From NCBI GenBank assembly GCA_039933315.1, contig JBDTOI010000034.1, forward strand, positions 1-29,931: a stretch of DNA of 29,931 bases. Direction: 5' to 3'. Source of the DNA: DASXRU01 sp039933315. GTDB lineage: Bacteria; Acidobacteriota; Blastocatellia; Pyrinomonadales; Pyrinomonadaceae. The notes under the pieces are model-generated. The model was not told the origin of the DNA and made no database searches. It worked only from the letters and a program-made list of their open reading frames with translations. This document shows positions 1 to 8,019 of this stretch, piece after piece. Numbering within the stretch: position 1 is the first letter of the stretch; each line of letters starts with the position of its first letter. The position numbers and the translations under genes are program-made.

Positions 1-109
1 TATCTGTCGATTTACAACTAGTGACTCCCCTGCCCCGCGGTTCGGCATCATTGATTTCAGAAAACGCGCCGCGAAGCGCTTTATTCTCGGAGAGGTTTTG
101 ATTCTGCAT
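1..109 (-). CDS. 5' end of an unidentified gene, running off the left edge
   Basis: An open frame starts at ATG 107-109 on the minus strand and stays open to the window edge (36 codons, no stop). A GGGAG Shine-Dalgarno sequence lies 7 bases upstream, better than most in this window. The visible N-terminus (MQNQNLSENK and on) is polar, with no signal peptide or membrane segment. The gene follows the PilZ gene on the same strand with a 70-bp gap, so it may belong to the same transcript. The fragment is too short to assign a function. Confidence 0.5.
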   Translation of the reverse strand, partial: MQNQNLSENKALRGAFSEINDAEPRGRGVTSCKSTD

Positions 110-179
110 TAAGTTACTCCCTGGTAATGTTGAAACCGGCCGCGCCGTTAATGGCGTCGCCCAAAGTAAACGGATTCTT

Positions 180-518
180 CTACTCTTCCACCAAATCCCC
201 GGAAAGTTGTTCGTCCGGGCCCGACTCGGCCACGATTCTTAACAACCACTGAAGTTTTTCCGCCTGCTCTTCATTAAGATCGACGAAGCGAACACCGAAG
301 CCGCTGCCCACCGAATGATGCCGGACTTCACCTTCCAGATAAAGCCAATCATCATCGGGGAGCAAGACGCGAAAGCCGACAACTTCGCCCTCCTGCACTT
401 CACCCACAGTATCCAGATAGCAGCCGCCCGCGGAGAGGTTCGTAATTTTGGCCGGGCGCTGGTCCTGCCAAAGAGCGTCCAGGTTTGAATTAAGCCGGGG
501 TTTAGTCCTTCGATTCAC
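180..518 (-). CDS. PilZ domain protein, probable c-di-GMP receptor
   Basis: A 112-residue protein made almost entirely of one PilZ domain. Both c-di-GMP contact motifs are present: RxxxR at residues 4-8 (R-T-K-P-R) and (D/N)xSxxG at residues 27-32 (N-L-S-A-G-G). After these comes the usual beta-rich barrel, with an FGVRFVDL strand near residue 75 and an acidic C-terminal helix. There is no membrane segment and no fused output domain, so it is a cytosolic single-domain adaptor that presumably acts by binding a partner after ligand capture. The start is GTG at 516-518 with an AAAGAGG sequence 4 bases upstream; this short spacing makes the exact start slightly uncertain. No partner is encoded next to it. 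The window separately carries a predicted c-di-GMP riboswitch before pilM, so c-di-GMP signalling is evidently used by this organism. Confidence 0.88.
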   Translation of the reverse strand: MNRRTKPRLNSNLDALWQDQRPAKITNLSAGGCYLDTVGEVQEGEVVGFRVLLPDDDWLYLEGEVRHHSVGSGFGVRFVDLNEEQAEKLQWLLRIVAESGPDEQLSGDLVEE

Positions 519-639
519 TATGCCTCTTTCCGGGCGAGTTCTAAGACCGGGGTCTGTGTGGGAGTGAATTGAAGTGATAGCGGCATCGCGGAAGCTAAGG
601 ACGAATTAAGGATGCGTTCCGCGGCCAGGTGTTTGGGCC

Positions 640-661
640 GGCTATCCCGTTCGGGTTAGCC
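640..661 (-). terminator. Hairpin overlapping the stop of the ferritin-like gene
   Basis: On the minus strand GGCTAACCCG and CGGGATAGCC form a nine-pair stem with one A-A mismatch around an AA loop. It includes the TAA stop of the ferritin-like gene (656-658). No U-run follows, so it may be a weak terminator or a 3'-end stabilising hairpin. Confidence 0.3.
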
Positions 662-1120
662 TGCCGCGAATTGTGTAATCTCGCCGGGCTTGCGCAGCAT
701 TTTATTTACTTCGCCGACATGCCGCTCTTCCTCGGCGATCATCTTTCGCGCATATTCCTCCAACAGCACCGAGCGGTCGCGCCCAAGATCGAGCAGCTTA
801 TTGTATAGCGCCAGGCCTGTCTTCTCGGCTTCCAGAGCTTCAAGGAGGATATCGTTGATCCCATGTTTGTGAGTTTCGAGCAAGGCGCCAATTTTCAGGG
901 AGGGGTGATCGCCAAAGTGCGTCACCAGCTCGCCAGCTTCGTTAGCGTGCGTCAAACAGGTGTTAGCTTCAGCGCGCAACCAGCTGACAATCGGAATGCG
1001 ACTGTAGCCAAAAACCATTAAAGCGTAGTGGGTGTAACGCACTACGCCCGCGAGTTCTGTTTCCAGTATTTCATTCAACAGCGCCACCGCTGCTGTTTTA
1101 TCGAACTGTTGTTCGGGCAT
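656..1120 (-). CDS. Ferritin-like / bacterioferritin-type four-helix protein
   Basis: A 154-residue, all-helical protein in the size range of bacterioferritin (about 155-160). Carboxylate and histidine metal ligands recur at ferritin spacing: Glu22 in helix A (ILETELAGVVRY), Glu51 to His58 in helix B, acidic residues near 95-100 in helix C, and E131-x-x-H134 in helix D. The helix B text (EANTCLTHANEAGEL) resembles the bacterioferritin-like branch with HANEAGE-type motifs rather than classical Bfr, so the protein may store iron, detoxify peroxide, or act as a small diiron enzyme. A haem-ligand methionine cannot be assigned confidently. The start at ATG 1118-1120 has GGAGA about 6 bases upstream. 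The gene sits just downstream of a palindromic repeat pair (1142-1222), which therefore lies in its leader or promoter region. Confidence 0.8.
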   Translation of the reverse strand: MPEQQFDKTAAVALLNEILETELAGVVRYTHYALMVFGYSRIPIVSWLRAEANTCLTHANEAGELVTHFGDHPSLKIGALLETHKHGINDILLEALEAEKTGLALYNKLLDLGRDRSVLLEEYARKMIAEEERHVGEVNKMLRKPGEITQFAAG

Positions 1121-1141
1121 GCATAGTCTCCATTCTTTTGT

Positions 1142-1222
1142 TAACGCAAACTGTTAGTTTGCGCGCGTGGCGGTATTAGACCGCAGTGGCAATGGAACTT
1201 CGCAAACTAACAGTTTGCGTTA
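1142..1222. repeat. REP-like element: perfect 22-bp inverted pair of self-palindromic arms
   Basis: Positions 1142-1163 and 1201-1222 are perfect 22-bp reverse complements. Each arm is itself a hairpin: CGCAAACT / AGTTTGCG around GTT (or AAC). The 37-bp spacer holds another small stem, GCGGT-ATTAG-ACCGC. Nested symmetry of this kind is typical of REP/BIME units or short MITEs. It lies between dinB-like (ends 1244) and the ferritin-like gene (starts 1120), both on the minus strand, so it could also act as a terminator or affect ferritin expression. Confidence 0.75.
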
Positions 1223-1243
1223 CATCATCGCCCGCCCCCGTGC

Positions 1244-1753
1244 CTAAAACCCTGATTCATCCGCCGAGGGCCCATAAATCGAAGGCACCGCTACATCGTT
1301 CAATCGCAGGTAAACACCCAGTTGCGCCCGGTGATGGATATTGTGGTTCAAGACAAAGCCGCGCACGACAGCGATCTTTGGCAAGGACAGAATCGGGTTG
1401 CCGGCGCGAAGCAGCGTCCAGGTTTTAGCGAACTCCTCGTTACTCGCGGCGGCAATTGCTGCGCGACCGCTGGCTACGTTCTTATCGAAGGTCTCGAGAA
1501 TCTGTTGCCGGGCGGTTAACAATTCTGCCCGAGGCGCCTCAGCACCCGGCGGAGACAGGTCCAGCGATTCCTTTTCCAAAGCGTGATTGGCCCAGGTAGG
1601 AAGATTAGCCAGATGGGTCCCCAGCGATCCCATCGTGGAGGATTTTTGGTGGGGCCTCCAATCCAGTTTCTCGTCTGGAATCCGCTCCAGTGTTTTTCTG
1701 GTATTGGCCATTTCCTGGTCCCACTCCGGGAGCAGGGCTTCACTTAACTTCAT
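1244..1753 (-). CDS. DinB-family four-helix metalloprotein
   Basis: A 169-residue protein with the DinB/YfiT fold signature: a first His in helix 2 (His47 in GTHLANLP) and an N-H-N-I-H-H cluster at 136-141 (His137 and His141), giving the family's three-histidine divalent-metal site. Length matches the family (about 150-175). DinB-fold proteins include thiol-dependent S-transferases that use bacillithiol or mycothiol, and many members of unknown function; the substrate here cannot be predicted. The start at ATG 1751-1753 has a strong GGAGGAAGAAA sequence directly upstream. The gene follows the lipid kinase on the same strand with a 101-bp gap, so it may be co-transcribed or have its own promoter. 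Confidence 0.82.
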   Translation of the reverse strand: MKLSEALLPEWDQEMANTRKTLERIPDEKLDWRPHQKSSTMGSLGTHLANLPTWANHALEKESLDLSPPGAEAPRAELLTARQQILETFDKNVASGRAAIAAASNEEFAKTWTLLRAGNPILSLPKIAVVRGFVLNHNIHHRAQLGVYLRLNDVAVPSIYGPSADESGF

Positions 1754-1854
1754 TTTCTTCCTCCAGCCAGGGGATTTGGTGAATCTTATGTGAAGAAAGA
1801 TAATGCAGGTTATCTCTACTGTCCATTGGTTGCTCCCTCAGCCGGTGATCGGAC

Positions 1855-2823
1855 TTATGGTCGCGGGCAGCGAATGCGAAGGGCCCTGGGAACCACCTGG
1901 AATGTGGCCGGCAACTGGCCGATGATCTCGCCGTCCAACTCTATTGCTATCTCCGCCTCTGTTTCCCCAGCCCGAGCAACGATCCGTTTCCCTAATGCAT
2001 GGGCGACCTGATCCATCCGCAGGTGGGCGCCCAGGTAAAGTCTTGGCGCGCTGGTGAGAATTTTGAAAGCACCGAGATCCCCGATCGTTACTATGTCGAA
2101 CAGACCATCATCGAGCTTAGCATTCGGGGCGATCTTCATTGCCCCGCCGTAGTAACGCGCGTTAGCGACACAGAGTTCTGCGATCTTCAAGCGTCGTTCG
2201 ATACCGTCATCGATGCGTATGTAAACCTCTTTCGCGGAAGCGGAAAGGGTGGCGCTAAAGGTGGACATGGCGTAAGAGAGTTTGCCTCGAATGTGGTTGG
2301 ACCCGAGCGCAGAGGCCCACTTGCCGGTATCGGCCGTCCCGGCGCGCTTTAGGACATCGGTACTCAGCCCAAACGATGCGACGTTGAGAAAAAACCGCGT
2401 TTCGTGCTCCGCCAGGTCGTTTACAAAGCTCACCCGGCCGACATCGATCAAACGTGGCTGGCCGTCCCGCAAAACCCGCGCTGCAGCCGCCGTATTCGCT
2501 GGGATTTTAAGTGTGCGGCGAAAGTCACCACCCGTGCCGCTGGGCAGGATACCCAACTCAACCTCTTGATTGGATTCGAGGATGCCATTAGTAACTTCGG
2601 AAATCGTCCCGTCGCCGCCACACGCAATGATCAATTTTGCCCCGCGAGCAGCGGCGGCAGCGGCTATCCTGCGTGCATCCCCCTGAGCCTCAGTGAACTC
2701 AACCGTGAAGGCGCCGAAATGCGTCCGCAGATCACTGGCCATCCTGGCCCAGGCGCCCCGCGTCGCCCCGCCGGCTGAAGTGGGATTCACAATTACTAGT
2801 GGCAGTGACGGATTTGATGTCAT
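1855..2823 (-). CDS. YegS/DagK-type diacylglycerol or sphingoid lipid kinase
   Basis: A 322-residue protein of the DAGK catalytic family (usual length about 290-330). An N-terminal VIVNPTSAGG segment (residues 10-19) starts the nucleotide-binding domain. The invariant GGDGT motif is at residues 69-73, followed by GTGGDF (96-101), equivalent to the usual GTGNDF. The C-terminal half is the beta-sandwich lipid-binding domain, with a DGLFDI segment. It would phosphorylate diacylglycerol or a related lipid using ATP at the inner membrane surface. The neighbour upstream is an acyltransferase ending at 2829, only 5 bp before this start, so the two form a tight operon in phospholipid metabolism: one makes or remodels phosphatidate by acylation, the other by lipid phosphorylation. 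Lipid specificity cannot be read from sequence. Confidence 0.87.
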   Translation of the reverse strand: MTSNPSLPLVIVNPTSAGGATRGAWARMASDLRTHFGAFTVEFTEAQGDARRIAAAAAARGAKLIIACGGDGTISEVTNGILESNQEVELGILPSGTGGDFRRTLKIPANTAAAARVLRDGQPRLIDVGRVSFVNDLAEHETRFFLNVASFGLSTDVLKRAGTADTGKWASALGSNHIRGKLSYAMSTFSATLSASAKEVYIRIDDGIERRLKIAELCVANARYYGGAMKIAPNAKLDDGLFDIVTIGDLGAFKILTSAPRLYLGAHLRMDQVAHALGKRIVARAGETEAEIAIELDGEIIGQLPATFQVVPRALRIRCPRP

Positions 2824-2828
2824 TAACG

Positions 2829-3740
2829 TTAAGAGGGGGGCAAGCTCCGGGCGTTTGGGTTATCAACCGAGCCCATTTGCCTCATCCGATCCTGTTCGCC
2901 CAATTCAGCTATCTTCTCCATCACAAACTCGGAGATTTCTTTGTAGGTCCGCAGCCGATCCTTCCGCGCAAGAAAATCCGACAGATCAAGCACGGGACCA
3001 AAATGAATCCGGATGACTTCTTCGCGATTCCAGTTCCGCGCCACCTGGCGCGGCAAACTATTACATAAACCGGCAATGAAAACCGGGACGACTTGCGGCG
3101 CTGCGTCTTTGATAATTTTGCCTACGCCCGGCTGCGCCGGCAGATAAGAGTAGGGATCGTCACTCTTGTTGCGCGTGCCTTCAGGATGAAAACCGATGAC
3201 ATTGCCGGGGCCTTCGCGGCAAAGATCTGCGAGCAATCTCATCGAGTACCTGTCAAACTCGCGTTTCTGCGGAATCGGATCGTTGCCGGCGGCGAAAAAC
3301 GGCGGATACATCGACCACCAACCCATGATCAAGTTTACGAACAAACCCAGCGGGGACTGATAGAAAAAGCGTCCACGCACCGGAAAGAATAGTTGCTTGC
3401 GCCAACTCGTGCGGCGAAAGAGGACCGTCGAAACAGCGTACATATCAAAGAACGAGCGGTGGTTTGACACCAGCAGGATAGGACGCTCGCGCGCCGCGGC
3501 TTCAATATGCTCCAGCCCATAGACGCGCATAATGTTATAAGTCGCCAGGTGGATCCAGCCCGCGCCAAAGATGCTCTGGCACCACGTCCAGAAACGCTTC
3601 CAGCCGCCATCGTTCATGCGCTGCACTACCCGAAAGCAAACGCGTTCCATCGGCGAAAGGACTGCCAACTCTTCAGCCAAAGCTTGCTGAGCGGGCTTTG
3701 TGACCTGCTTAAGATCAGGCTCAACCGTCGTCTGATTCAT
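2829..3740 (-). CDS. 1-acyl-sn-glycerol-3-phosphate acyltransferase family (PlsC-like)
   Basis: A 303-residue protein with PlsC acyltransferase motifs: HX4D at residues 94-99 (N-H-R-S-F-F-D) and EGTR at 187-190 inside FHPEGTRNKSD. A hydrophobic stretch around 130-150 fits membrane association. The family transfers an acyl group from acyl-CoA or acyl-ACP to lysophosphatidate or related lysolipids at the cytoplasmic membrane face. The N-terminal 60 residues before the domain and the roughly 40 polar residues at the C-terminus make it longer than minimal PlsC (about 240). The 5-bp gap to the downstream lipid kinase supports a shared lipid-synthesis role. The start at ATG 3738-3740 has only a weak upstream Shine-Dalgarno. 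The acceptor lipid is inferred from the family only. Confidence 0.85.
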   Translation of the reverse strand: MNQTTVEPDLKQVTKPAQQALAEELAVLSPMERVCFRVVQRMNDGGWKRFWTWCQSIFGAGWIHLATYNIMRVYGLEHIEAAARERPILLVSNHRSFFDMYAVSTVLFRRTSWRKQLFFPVRGRFFYQSPLGLFVNLIMGWWSMYPPFFAAGNDPIPQKREFDRYSMRLLADLCREGPGNVIGFHPEGTRNKSDDPYSYLPAQPGVGKIIKDAAPQVVPVFIAGLCNSLPRQVARNWNREEVIRIHFGPVLDLSDFLARKDRLRTYKEISEFVMEKIAELGEQDRMRQMGSVDNPNARSLPPS

Positions 3741-3798
3741 TGTGGACTCAGCCTAAACCCGATGCTGAGAAGCAGACTGGTGTCATCCGCGTTCCCGA

Positions 3799-4143
3799 TC
3801 AGGCGATCCGAGTTACCGAGTGATAGATAATCCACACTTCCTCCTGCCGTAAGACCTCCATCAACATCAAGCGAAGCGTTCTCAAGTAAGCTACCACTCC
3901 AGCACGATGAGCGGGATCATCGGGATCGAGATCAAAATCGCAGAACAAGACTTGAACTGAATCGCGAAGGATGTTTCCGTAAGTAGCCGAAGTGTAGAGT
4001 CCCGTGAAGGGGGTTGTAAGAGTAGCGCCTCCTCGGGCGAAGGCCAGCTCTTCGGCGAGCCACTCCGTCAACGTTCTGTGAACGACCGAGTCTGGTTTTA
4101 GAGGAAGAAATATCTCAACGCGCGTCCGCTTTTCTAAGGTCAC
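3799..4143 (-). CDS. Unrecognised 114-residue protein
   Basis: I do not recognise this family. The product is soluble, with a beta-strand-like start (TRVEIFLPL), a Leu/Glu-rich helix (about 23-34), a Thr/Gly-rich segment with TGLYTS, an acidic D-F-D-L-D-P-D-D patch near residue 70, and a long amphipathic C-terminal helix (about 80-105). No signal peptide or metal motif is visible. The start is GTG 4141-4143 with GGAG 8 bases upstream, placed inside the end of the preceding small gene (29-bp overlap, different frame). The overlap suggests translational coupling and that the two proteins work together. They lie between metH and the lipid genes, but no functional link is evident. Confidence 0.65.
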   Translation of the reverse strand: MTLEKRTRVEIFLPLKPDSVVHRTLTEWLAEELAFARGGATLTTPFTGLYTSATYGNILRDSVQVLFCDFDLDPDDPAHRAGVVAYLRTLRLMLMEVLRQEEVWIIYHSVTRIA

Positions 4144-4318
4144 GAATAATCTCCGTGAGTTTGGCAGCGCGCTCCGGCAAGGCCCGCATTCGTTTGATGG
4201 TTTCCTCCGGCGAGTTTTCCAAAGTTAGCGGGTGTCGCGTGGCCTGACCTTGGGAGTCACTTACAGGCTTTAGCTGGCCATTAATCGCGCCCGCATCTTT
4301 GGTGTACTGGCTGGTCAT
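4115..4318 (-). CDS. Unrecognised 67-residue protein overlapping the next gene
   Basis: A small polar protein: about 30 probably unstructured residues, then a charged helix (E-E-T-I-K-R-M-R-A-L onward) rich in Arg, Lys, Glu and Leu. No family is recognised. It starts at ATG 4316-4318, 42 bp after the metH stop, without an obvious Shine-Dalgarno, so expression may depend on read-through from metH. Its 3' end overlaps the 114-residue gene by 29 bp in another frame. The small helical first partner plus larger second partner resembles antitoxin-toxin gene order, but neither sequence matches a toxin family I know; this is only a layout similarity. Confidence 0.5.
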   Translation of the reverse strand: MTSQYTKDAGAINGQLKPVSDSQGQATRHPLTLENSPEETIKRMRALPERAAKLTEIIRDLRKADAR

Positions 4319-4360
4319 TTGTTTGAATCATACAGCTTTCTCTGGATTTCGAGAAGGCCA

Positions 4361-7300
4361 TTAGTCAATCGAAAAATACTTCGCTTCCGGGTGATGGACA
4401 ATGATAGCAGAGGTAGATTGTTCAGGATCGAGCTGGAACTCTTCGGTCAGTTCCACGTCGATCCGCGAAGGGTCGAGCAGTTCGAAGAGCTTCGCCTGAT
4501 CTTCAAGATTGGGACAGGCCGGATAGCCAAAACTGAAGCGGGAGCCTTGATACGATTGGTGGAAGAGTTTCGTCAGCTCTGGGGCGTCCTGACCGGCAAT
4601 CCCCAACTCTTCCCGGATGCGCTTGTGCCATGACTCGGCCAGTGCCTCAGCGCTTTCGACGCTTAGTCCATGAAAGTAGAGATAGTCGGCATAGTTGTCA
4701 GCCTTGAACAGTTCCTGGGCATACTCGCTGGCACGGCGGCCCACAGTAACTAAATGAAAGGGAACGACATCTACTCTTCCTGACTCTTTTGAAGCAAAAA
4801 AATCGGTAAGGCACAAATGCTGGCCGGCAGGCTGACGGGGAAAAGTGAAGCGGACCCGCTCCGTTCGCTGATCGTCTTGATACACGATCAAATCATTTCC
4901 CTCTGACTGGCATGGGAAGTAGCCATAAACCACCTTCGGGACGATCAGGTTATTTGCCTTCGATCGCTCCTTCAGCTCTTTGTAGATCGGTCGCACGGTG
5001 TCGCGCACGAACGCCTGGTATTCTTCCGCAGGTCTTCTTCCCTGCTTGAACTGCCACTGGCCCTTAAAGAGAGCGGTTTCGTTTACGAAGGCGAACACCT
5101 CGTCGAGGGGAATATCTTCAACCACGCGGGACCCGTAGAACGGTGGCGACGGGATTTCCACATCCGCGCGCACATGGGACCGAGTCGTGTGGCTGGTGTC
5201 GCCTTTGATCTTAACGACGCCTCGCGGACGCACGGGCTTGCGAATTCCTAACTTTGCGTCTTCACCAACCAGATCTTCCACGTCTTCTTTGTTGGCTTCA
5301 CCATCCGCACCCGCTGCGGCGGCAATTGCCCTCCCGGCTTTCTCAGCTGTGCCGCCGTTGACCCCTGTCAACAGGTCCATCGTGTGCAATCCATCGAAGG
5401 CATCTTTGGCATAGAACAATGTCCCCTGATAAATAGCTTTGAGATCATCTTCGACATACCGGCGGGTCAGTGCGGCGCCGCCGAGAACGATCGGGATTTT
5501 GAGGCCTCGCTCGTTCAGGACTTCCAGATTGTCCTTCATTATCAGCGTTGACTTCACAAGGAGGCCGCTCATGCCGATGGCGTCCGCGCCCTGCTCGGCA
5601 TAGGCGTTCAAGATGTTCTCAATCGTTTGCTTAATGCCGAGGTTGACGACGTGGTAGCCATTGTTCGTCAAGATAATATCCACCAGGTTCTTGCCGATGT
5701 CGTGGACGTCGCCTTTGACCGTGGCGAGAATCATCTTGCCCTTTGCGGTGGCTCCACCCTTCTTCTCCATGAACGGCTCGAGGAAGCGCACCGAGGCCTT
5801 CATCACTTCCGCCGATTGCAGGACGAATGGCAACTGCATCTGGCCGCTGCCGAACAGGTCGCCGACGACTTTCATGCCGTCGAGCAGGATGTTGTTGATT
5901 ATGTCCAGCGCTGCATAGCTTTCGAGGGCGCGTTTCAGTTGTGTTTCCAGCCCCTGCTTCTCGCCATCGATGATATGGCGTTTCAGACTCTCTTCTACCG
6001 GCAGGGCCGCGTCGTCAACGTGCACCTTCTTGGTGGTTACCCCTTCGAAGAGTTTGGTGAACTCACCCAGTGGATCGTAGGTGCAGACATCGCCGTCAAA
6101 CTGGCGCTGATCGTATATGAGCTGGCGCGCAACCTCGGTTTCGCGCTCGCCGATGCGGTTGAGCGGAACGATCTTGCTCGCATTGACGATGGCGGCATCC
6201 AGTCCTGCTTCAACAGCTTCGTGCAGGAAGACGGAATTGAGGATGACACGCGAAGCCGGATTCAAACCGAAAGAGATATTAGAGACGCCCAGAATGGTGA
6301 AGCAGCCAGGCAGTTCGCGCTTGATTCGCTTGATGCCCTCAATGGTTTCGGCGGCATTGCGTCGATCTTCTTCAATGCCGGTCGAAATTGGCAGCGCCAA
6401 CGAGTCAAAGAAAATGTCGTGCGCCGCCAGACCAAGCTCCTTCGTAGCGTGTTGATAAGCGCGGCTCGCGATTTTGAACTTGCCATCGGCGGTGCGGGCC
6501 ATGCCCTCTTCGTCGATCGTGCCTATGACAACGCTGGCGCCGAACTTCTGCGCAAGTTCAATTACCTTTTTGAAACGGGGTTCACCATCCTCGTAGTTAG
6601 TGGAGTTCAGGATGCACTTGCCGCCTGCGTGTTCGAGTCCCGCTTCCATCTTCTCCCACTCGGTCGAGTCAAACATGAGTGGGATGCGGATGGTTGTGAC
6701 CAGGCGCGAGGCCAGTTCGTGCATGTCCTTGACGCCGTCGCGCCCGACAAAGTCCACGTTCACGTCCAGTATGTGCGCGCCTTCGCGTTCCTGCTCGCGC
6801 GCGAGCGAGACGAGGCCGTCCCAGTTCTCGGCGTTCAGGAGATCGCGCATCTTCTTTGAGCCGCTCGCGTTGACCCGCTCTCCCACGATGAGAAAAGAAT
6901 TCTGTTGTACGTATGGCTGCTGGCTGTAAATCGAAGACGCGGCCGGAAGCGTGATGGCGTCACGTCGTACAGGTGTCAGACCCTGCATCGCTTCGACGAC
7001 AAGCTTCAGATGGGCGGGAGTGGTGCCGCAGCATCCGCCGACAATGTTAGCGCCAAAGTCTTTAACGAAATGCACGATCTGCGCCGAGAACGACTCGGGT
7101 GTTTCGTCATAGTGCATTTTGCCGTCTTTGACCGAAGGCAAGCCCGCATTGGGCAGGACAGAAATTGGCAGCGTCGCATTTTCGCAGAGATAGCGAAGAT
7201 GTGGCGGCATGTCTTTGGGCCCGGTGCCGCAGTTCATGCCTACCACGTCGATGGGAAAAGGCTCCAGAGCTGTTAGCGCGGCGCTAATCTCCGTGCCCGG

Positions 7301-7900
7301 CAACATCGTTCCGAAATTCTCAATCGTGACCTGTGCGATTACCGGGAGTCGCCGTTTGATCTTTTCGAAATACTCGAAGATGGCGGAGAGCGCGGCCTTC
7401 GTTTGCAGCAAATCCTGACAGGTTTCGACGATAAGCAGATCGACGCCACCGTCGATGAGGCCGCGAGCCTGTTCGAAGTAGGCCGCCTTGATGTCTCGGA
7501 AAGCGATGTGTCCGAGCGTGGGGGACTTGGTTCCCGGCCCCATAGAACCAGCGACCCAGCGTGGCCGATTTTTGGTGGCGAAGTCCGCGGCGACACGCTT
7601 TGCGAGCTGCGCGGCCCGGACGTTGAGGTCATAGGCCATGTGCCCGATGCCGTATTCGTCCAGGACGTACGGGATGCCACCGAACGAGTCTGTCTCGATT
7701 ACGTCGCAGCCGACCTCCAGAAAGGCCGCGTGCACGTGCTCTACAGCCGCGGGCTTGCTGATAAGGAGGTATTCCGGGCAGCCTTCAAACTGCGCGCCGC
7801 CATAGTCGTCGACGGTGAGGTTCTGCGTCTGCAGGTTGGTGCCCATCGCGCCGTCAAAGACGACAATGCGCTGCTTTACTGTTTCGAGAAAGCTGTTCAT
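4361..7900 (-). CDS. metH: Cobalamin-dependent methionine synthase
   Basis: A 1179-residue protein with all four MetH modules in order. The homocysteine domain (about 1-305) has zinc ligands Cys224 (GMNCGTGP) and Cys290/Cys291 (GGCCGTTPAH). The methyltetrahydrofolate pterin domain is at about 335-600. The cobalamin cap and Rossmann domain (about 640-860) has the DxHxxG motif Asp731-Val-His733, His733 being the lower axial ligand. The AdoMet activation domain (about 915-1175) has RxxxGYPACP at 1121-1130. It moves a methyl group from 5-methyl-THF through cob(I)alamin to homocysteine, making methionine; flavodoxin-type reduction with SAM reactivates oxidised cofactor. A low-complexity Ala/Gly/Glu linker (850-895) separates the B12 and activation modules. 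The leader carries a predicted SAM-II riboswitch, a GC hairpin and a heptamer-repeat hairpin. Translation starts at ATG 7898-7900 with AGGAA immediately upstream. Confidence 0.97.
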   Translation of the reverse strand: MNSFLETVKQRIVVFDGAMGTNLQTQNLTVDDYGGAQFEGCPEYLLISKPAAVEHVHAAFLEVGCDVIETDSFGGIPYVLDEYGIGHMAYDLNVRAAQLAKRVAADFATKNRPRWVAGSMGPGTKSPTLGHIAFRDIKAAYFEQARGLIDGGVDLLIVETCQDLLQTKAALSAIFEYFEKIKRRLPVIAQVTIENFGTMLPGTEISAALTALEPFPIDVVGMNCGTGPKDMPPHLRYLCENATLPISVLPNAGLPSVKDGKMHYDETPESFSAQIVHFVKDFGANIVGGCCGTTPAHLKLVVEAMQGLTPVRRDAITLPAASSIYSQQPYVQQNSFLIVGERVNASGSKKMRDLLNAENWDGLVSLAREQEREGAHILDVNVDFVGRDGVKDMHELASRLVTTIRIPLMFDSTEWEKMEAGLEHAGGKCILNSTNYEDGEPRFKKVIELAQKFGASVVIGTIDEEGMARTADGKFKIASRAYQHATKELGLAAHDIFFDSLALPISTGIEEDRRNAAETIEGIKRIKRELPGCFTILGVSNISFGLNPASRVILNSVFLHEAVEAGLDAAIVNASKIVPLNRIGERETEVARQLIYDQRQFDGDVCTYDPLGEFTKLFEGVTTKKVHVDDAALPVEESLKRHIIDGEKQGLETQLKRALESYAALDIINNILLDGMKVVGDLFGSGQMQLPFVLQSAEVMKASVRFLEPFMEKKGGATAKGKMILATVKGDVHDIGKNLVDIILTNNGYHVVNLGIKQTIENILNAYAEQGADAIGMSGLLVKSTLIMKDNLEVLNERGLKIPIVLGGAALTRRYVEDDLKAIYQGTLFYAKDAFDGLHTMDLLTGVNGGTAEKAGRAIAAAAGADGEANKEDVEDLVGEDAKLGIRKPVRPRGVVKIKGDTSHTTRSHVRADVEIPSPPFYGSRVVEDIPLDEVFAFVNETALFKGQWQFKQGRRPAEEYQAFVRDTVRPIYKELKERSKANNLIVPKVVYGYFPCQSEGNDLIVYQDDQRTERVRFTFPRQPAGQHLCLTDFFASKESGRVDVVPFHLVTVGRRASEYAQELFKADNYADYLYFHGLSVESAEALAESWHKRIREELGIAGQDAPELTKLFHQSYQGSRFSFGYPACPNLEDQAKLFELLDPSRIDVELTEEFQLDPEQSTSAIIVHHPEAKYFSID

Positions 7901-7905
7901 TTCCT

Positions 7906-7979
7906 ATTTCCGATTGCCAATTGCCGATTTGTAATGCCAATCGCCTGTTTTTTTCATTCGGCAATCGGCAATCGGAAAT
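7906..7979 (-). repeat. Heptamer-repeat foldback directly before metH
   Basis: Arms 7906-7927 and 7958-7979 are near-perfect reverse complements over 22 bp (one mismatch that becomes G-U in RNA), built from degenerate heptamers of the type ATTGCCG/GGCAATC. The loop is 30 nt and contains a run of seven T. On the metH transcript this hairpin ends about 5 nt before the ATG, so its 3' arm abuts the ribosome site. A related degenerate tract (8207-8241) lies just before coaD, which suggests a dispersed short-repeat family. Confidence 0.65.
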
Positions 7980-7989
7980 TGGCAATGAC

Positions 7990-8019
7990 AAAGCCCCGCG
8001 CTTAACAACGCGGGGCTTT
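7990..8019 (-). terminator. Strong GC hairpin in the metH leader, possible riboswitch expression platform
   Basis: AAAGCCCCGCG (7990-8000) and CGCGGGGCTTT (8009-8019) form a perfect 11-bp stem around an 8-nt loop. On the minus strand it lies about 40 nt downstream of the SAM-II aptamer and 90 nt before metH. The A/T-flanked GC stem looks like an intrinsic terminator, although the U-tract beyond the stem is short (the T's are followed by GTCATT). It may be the SAM-controlled terminator or a pausing hairpin. Confidence 0.6.

Noticed and set aside
5627..6859. 410-residue open frame antisense to metH
   Set aside because: It lies wholly inside metH on the opposite strand, has no ribosome site or recognisable domain, and arises from the GC-rich codon pattern of the real gene.
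7906..7979. Heptamer repeats considered as a CRISPR array
   Set aside because: Units are 7 bp, degenerate and contiguous, with no regular spacers and no cas genes.
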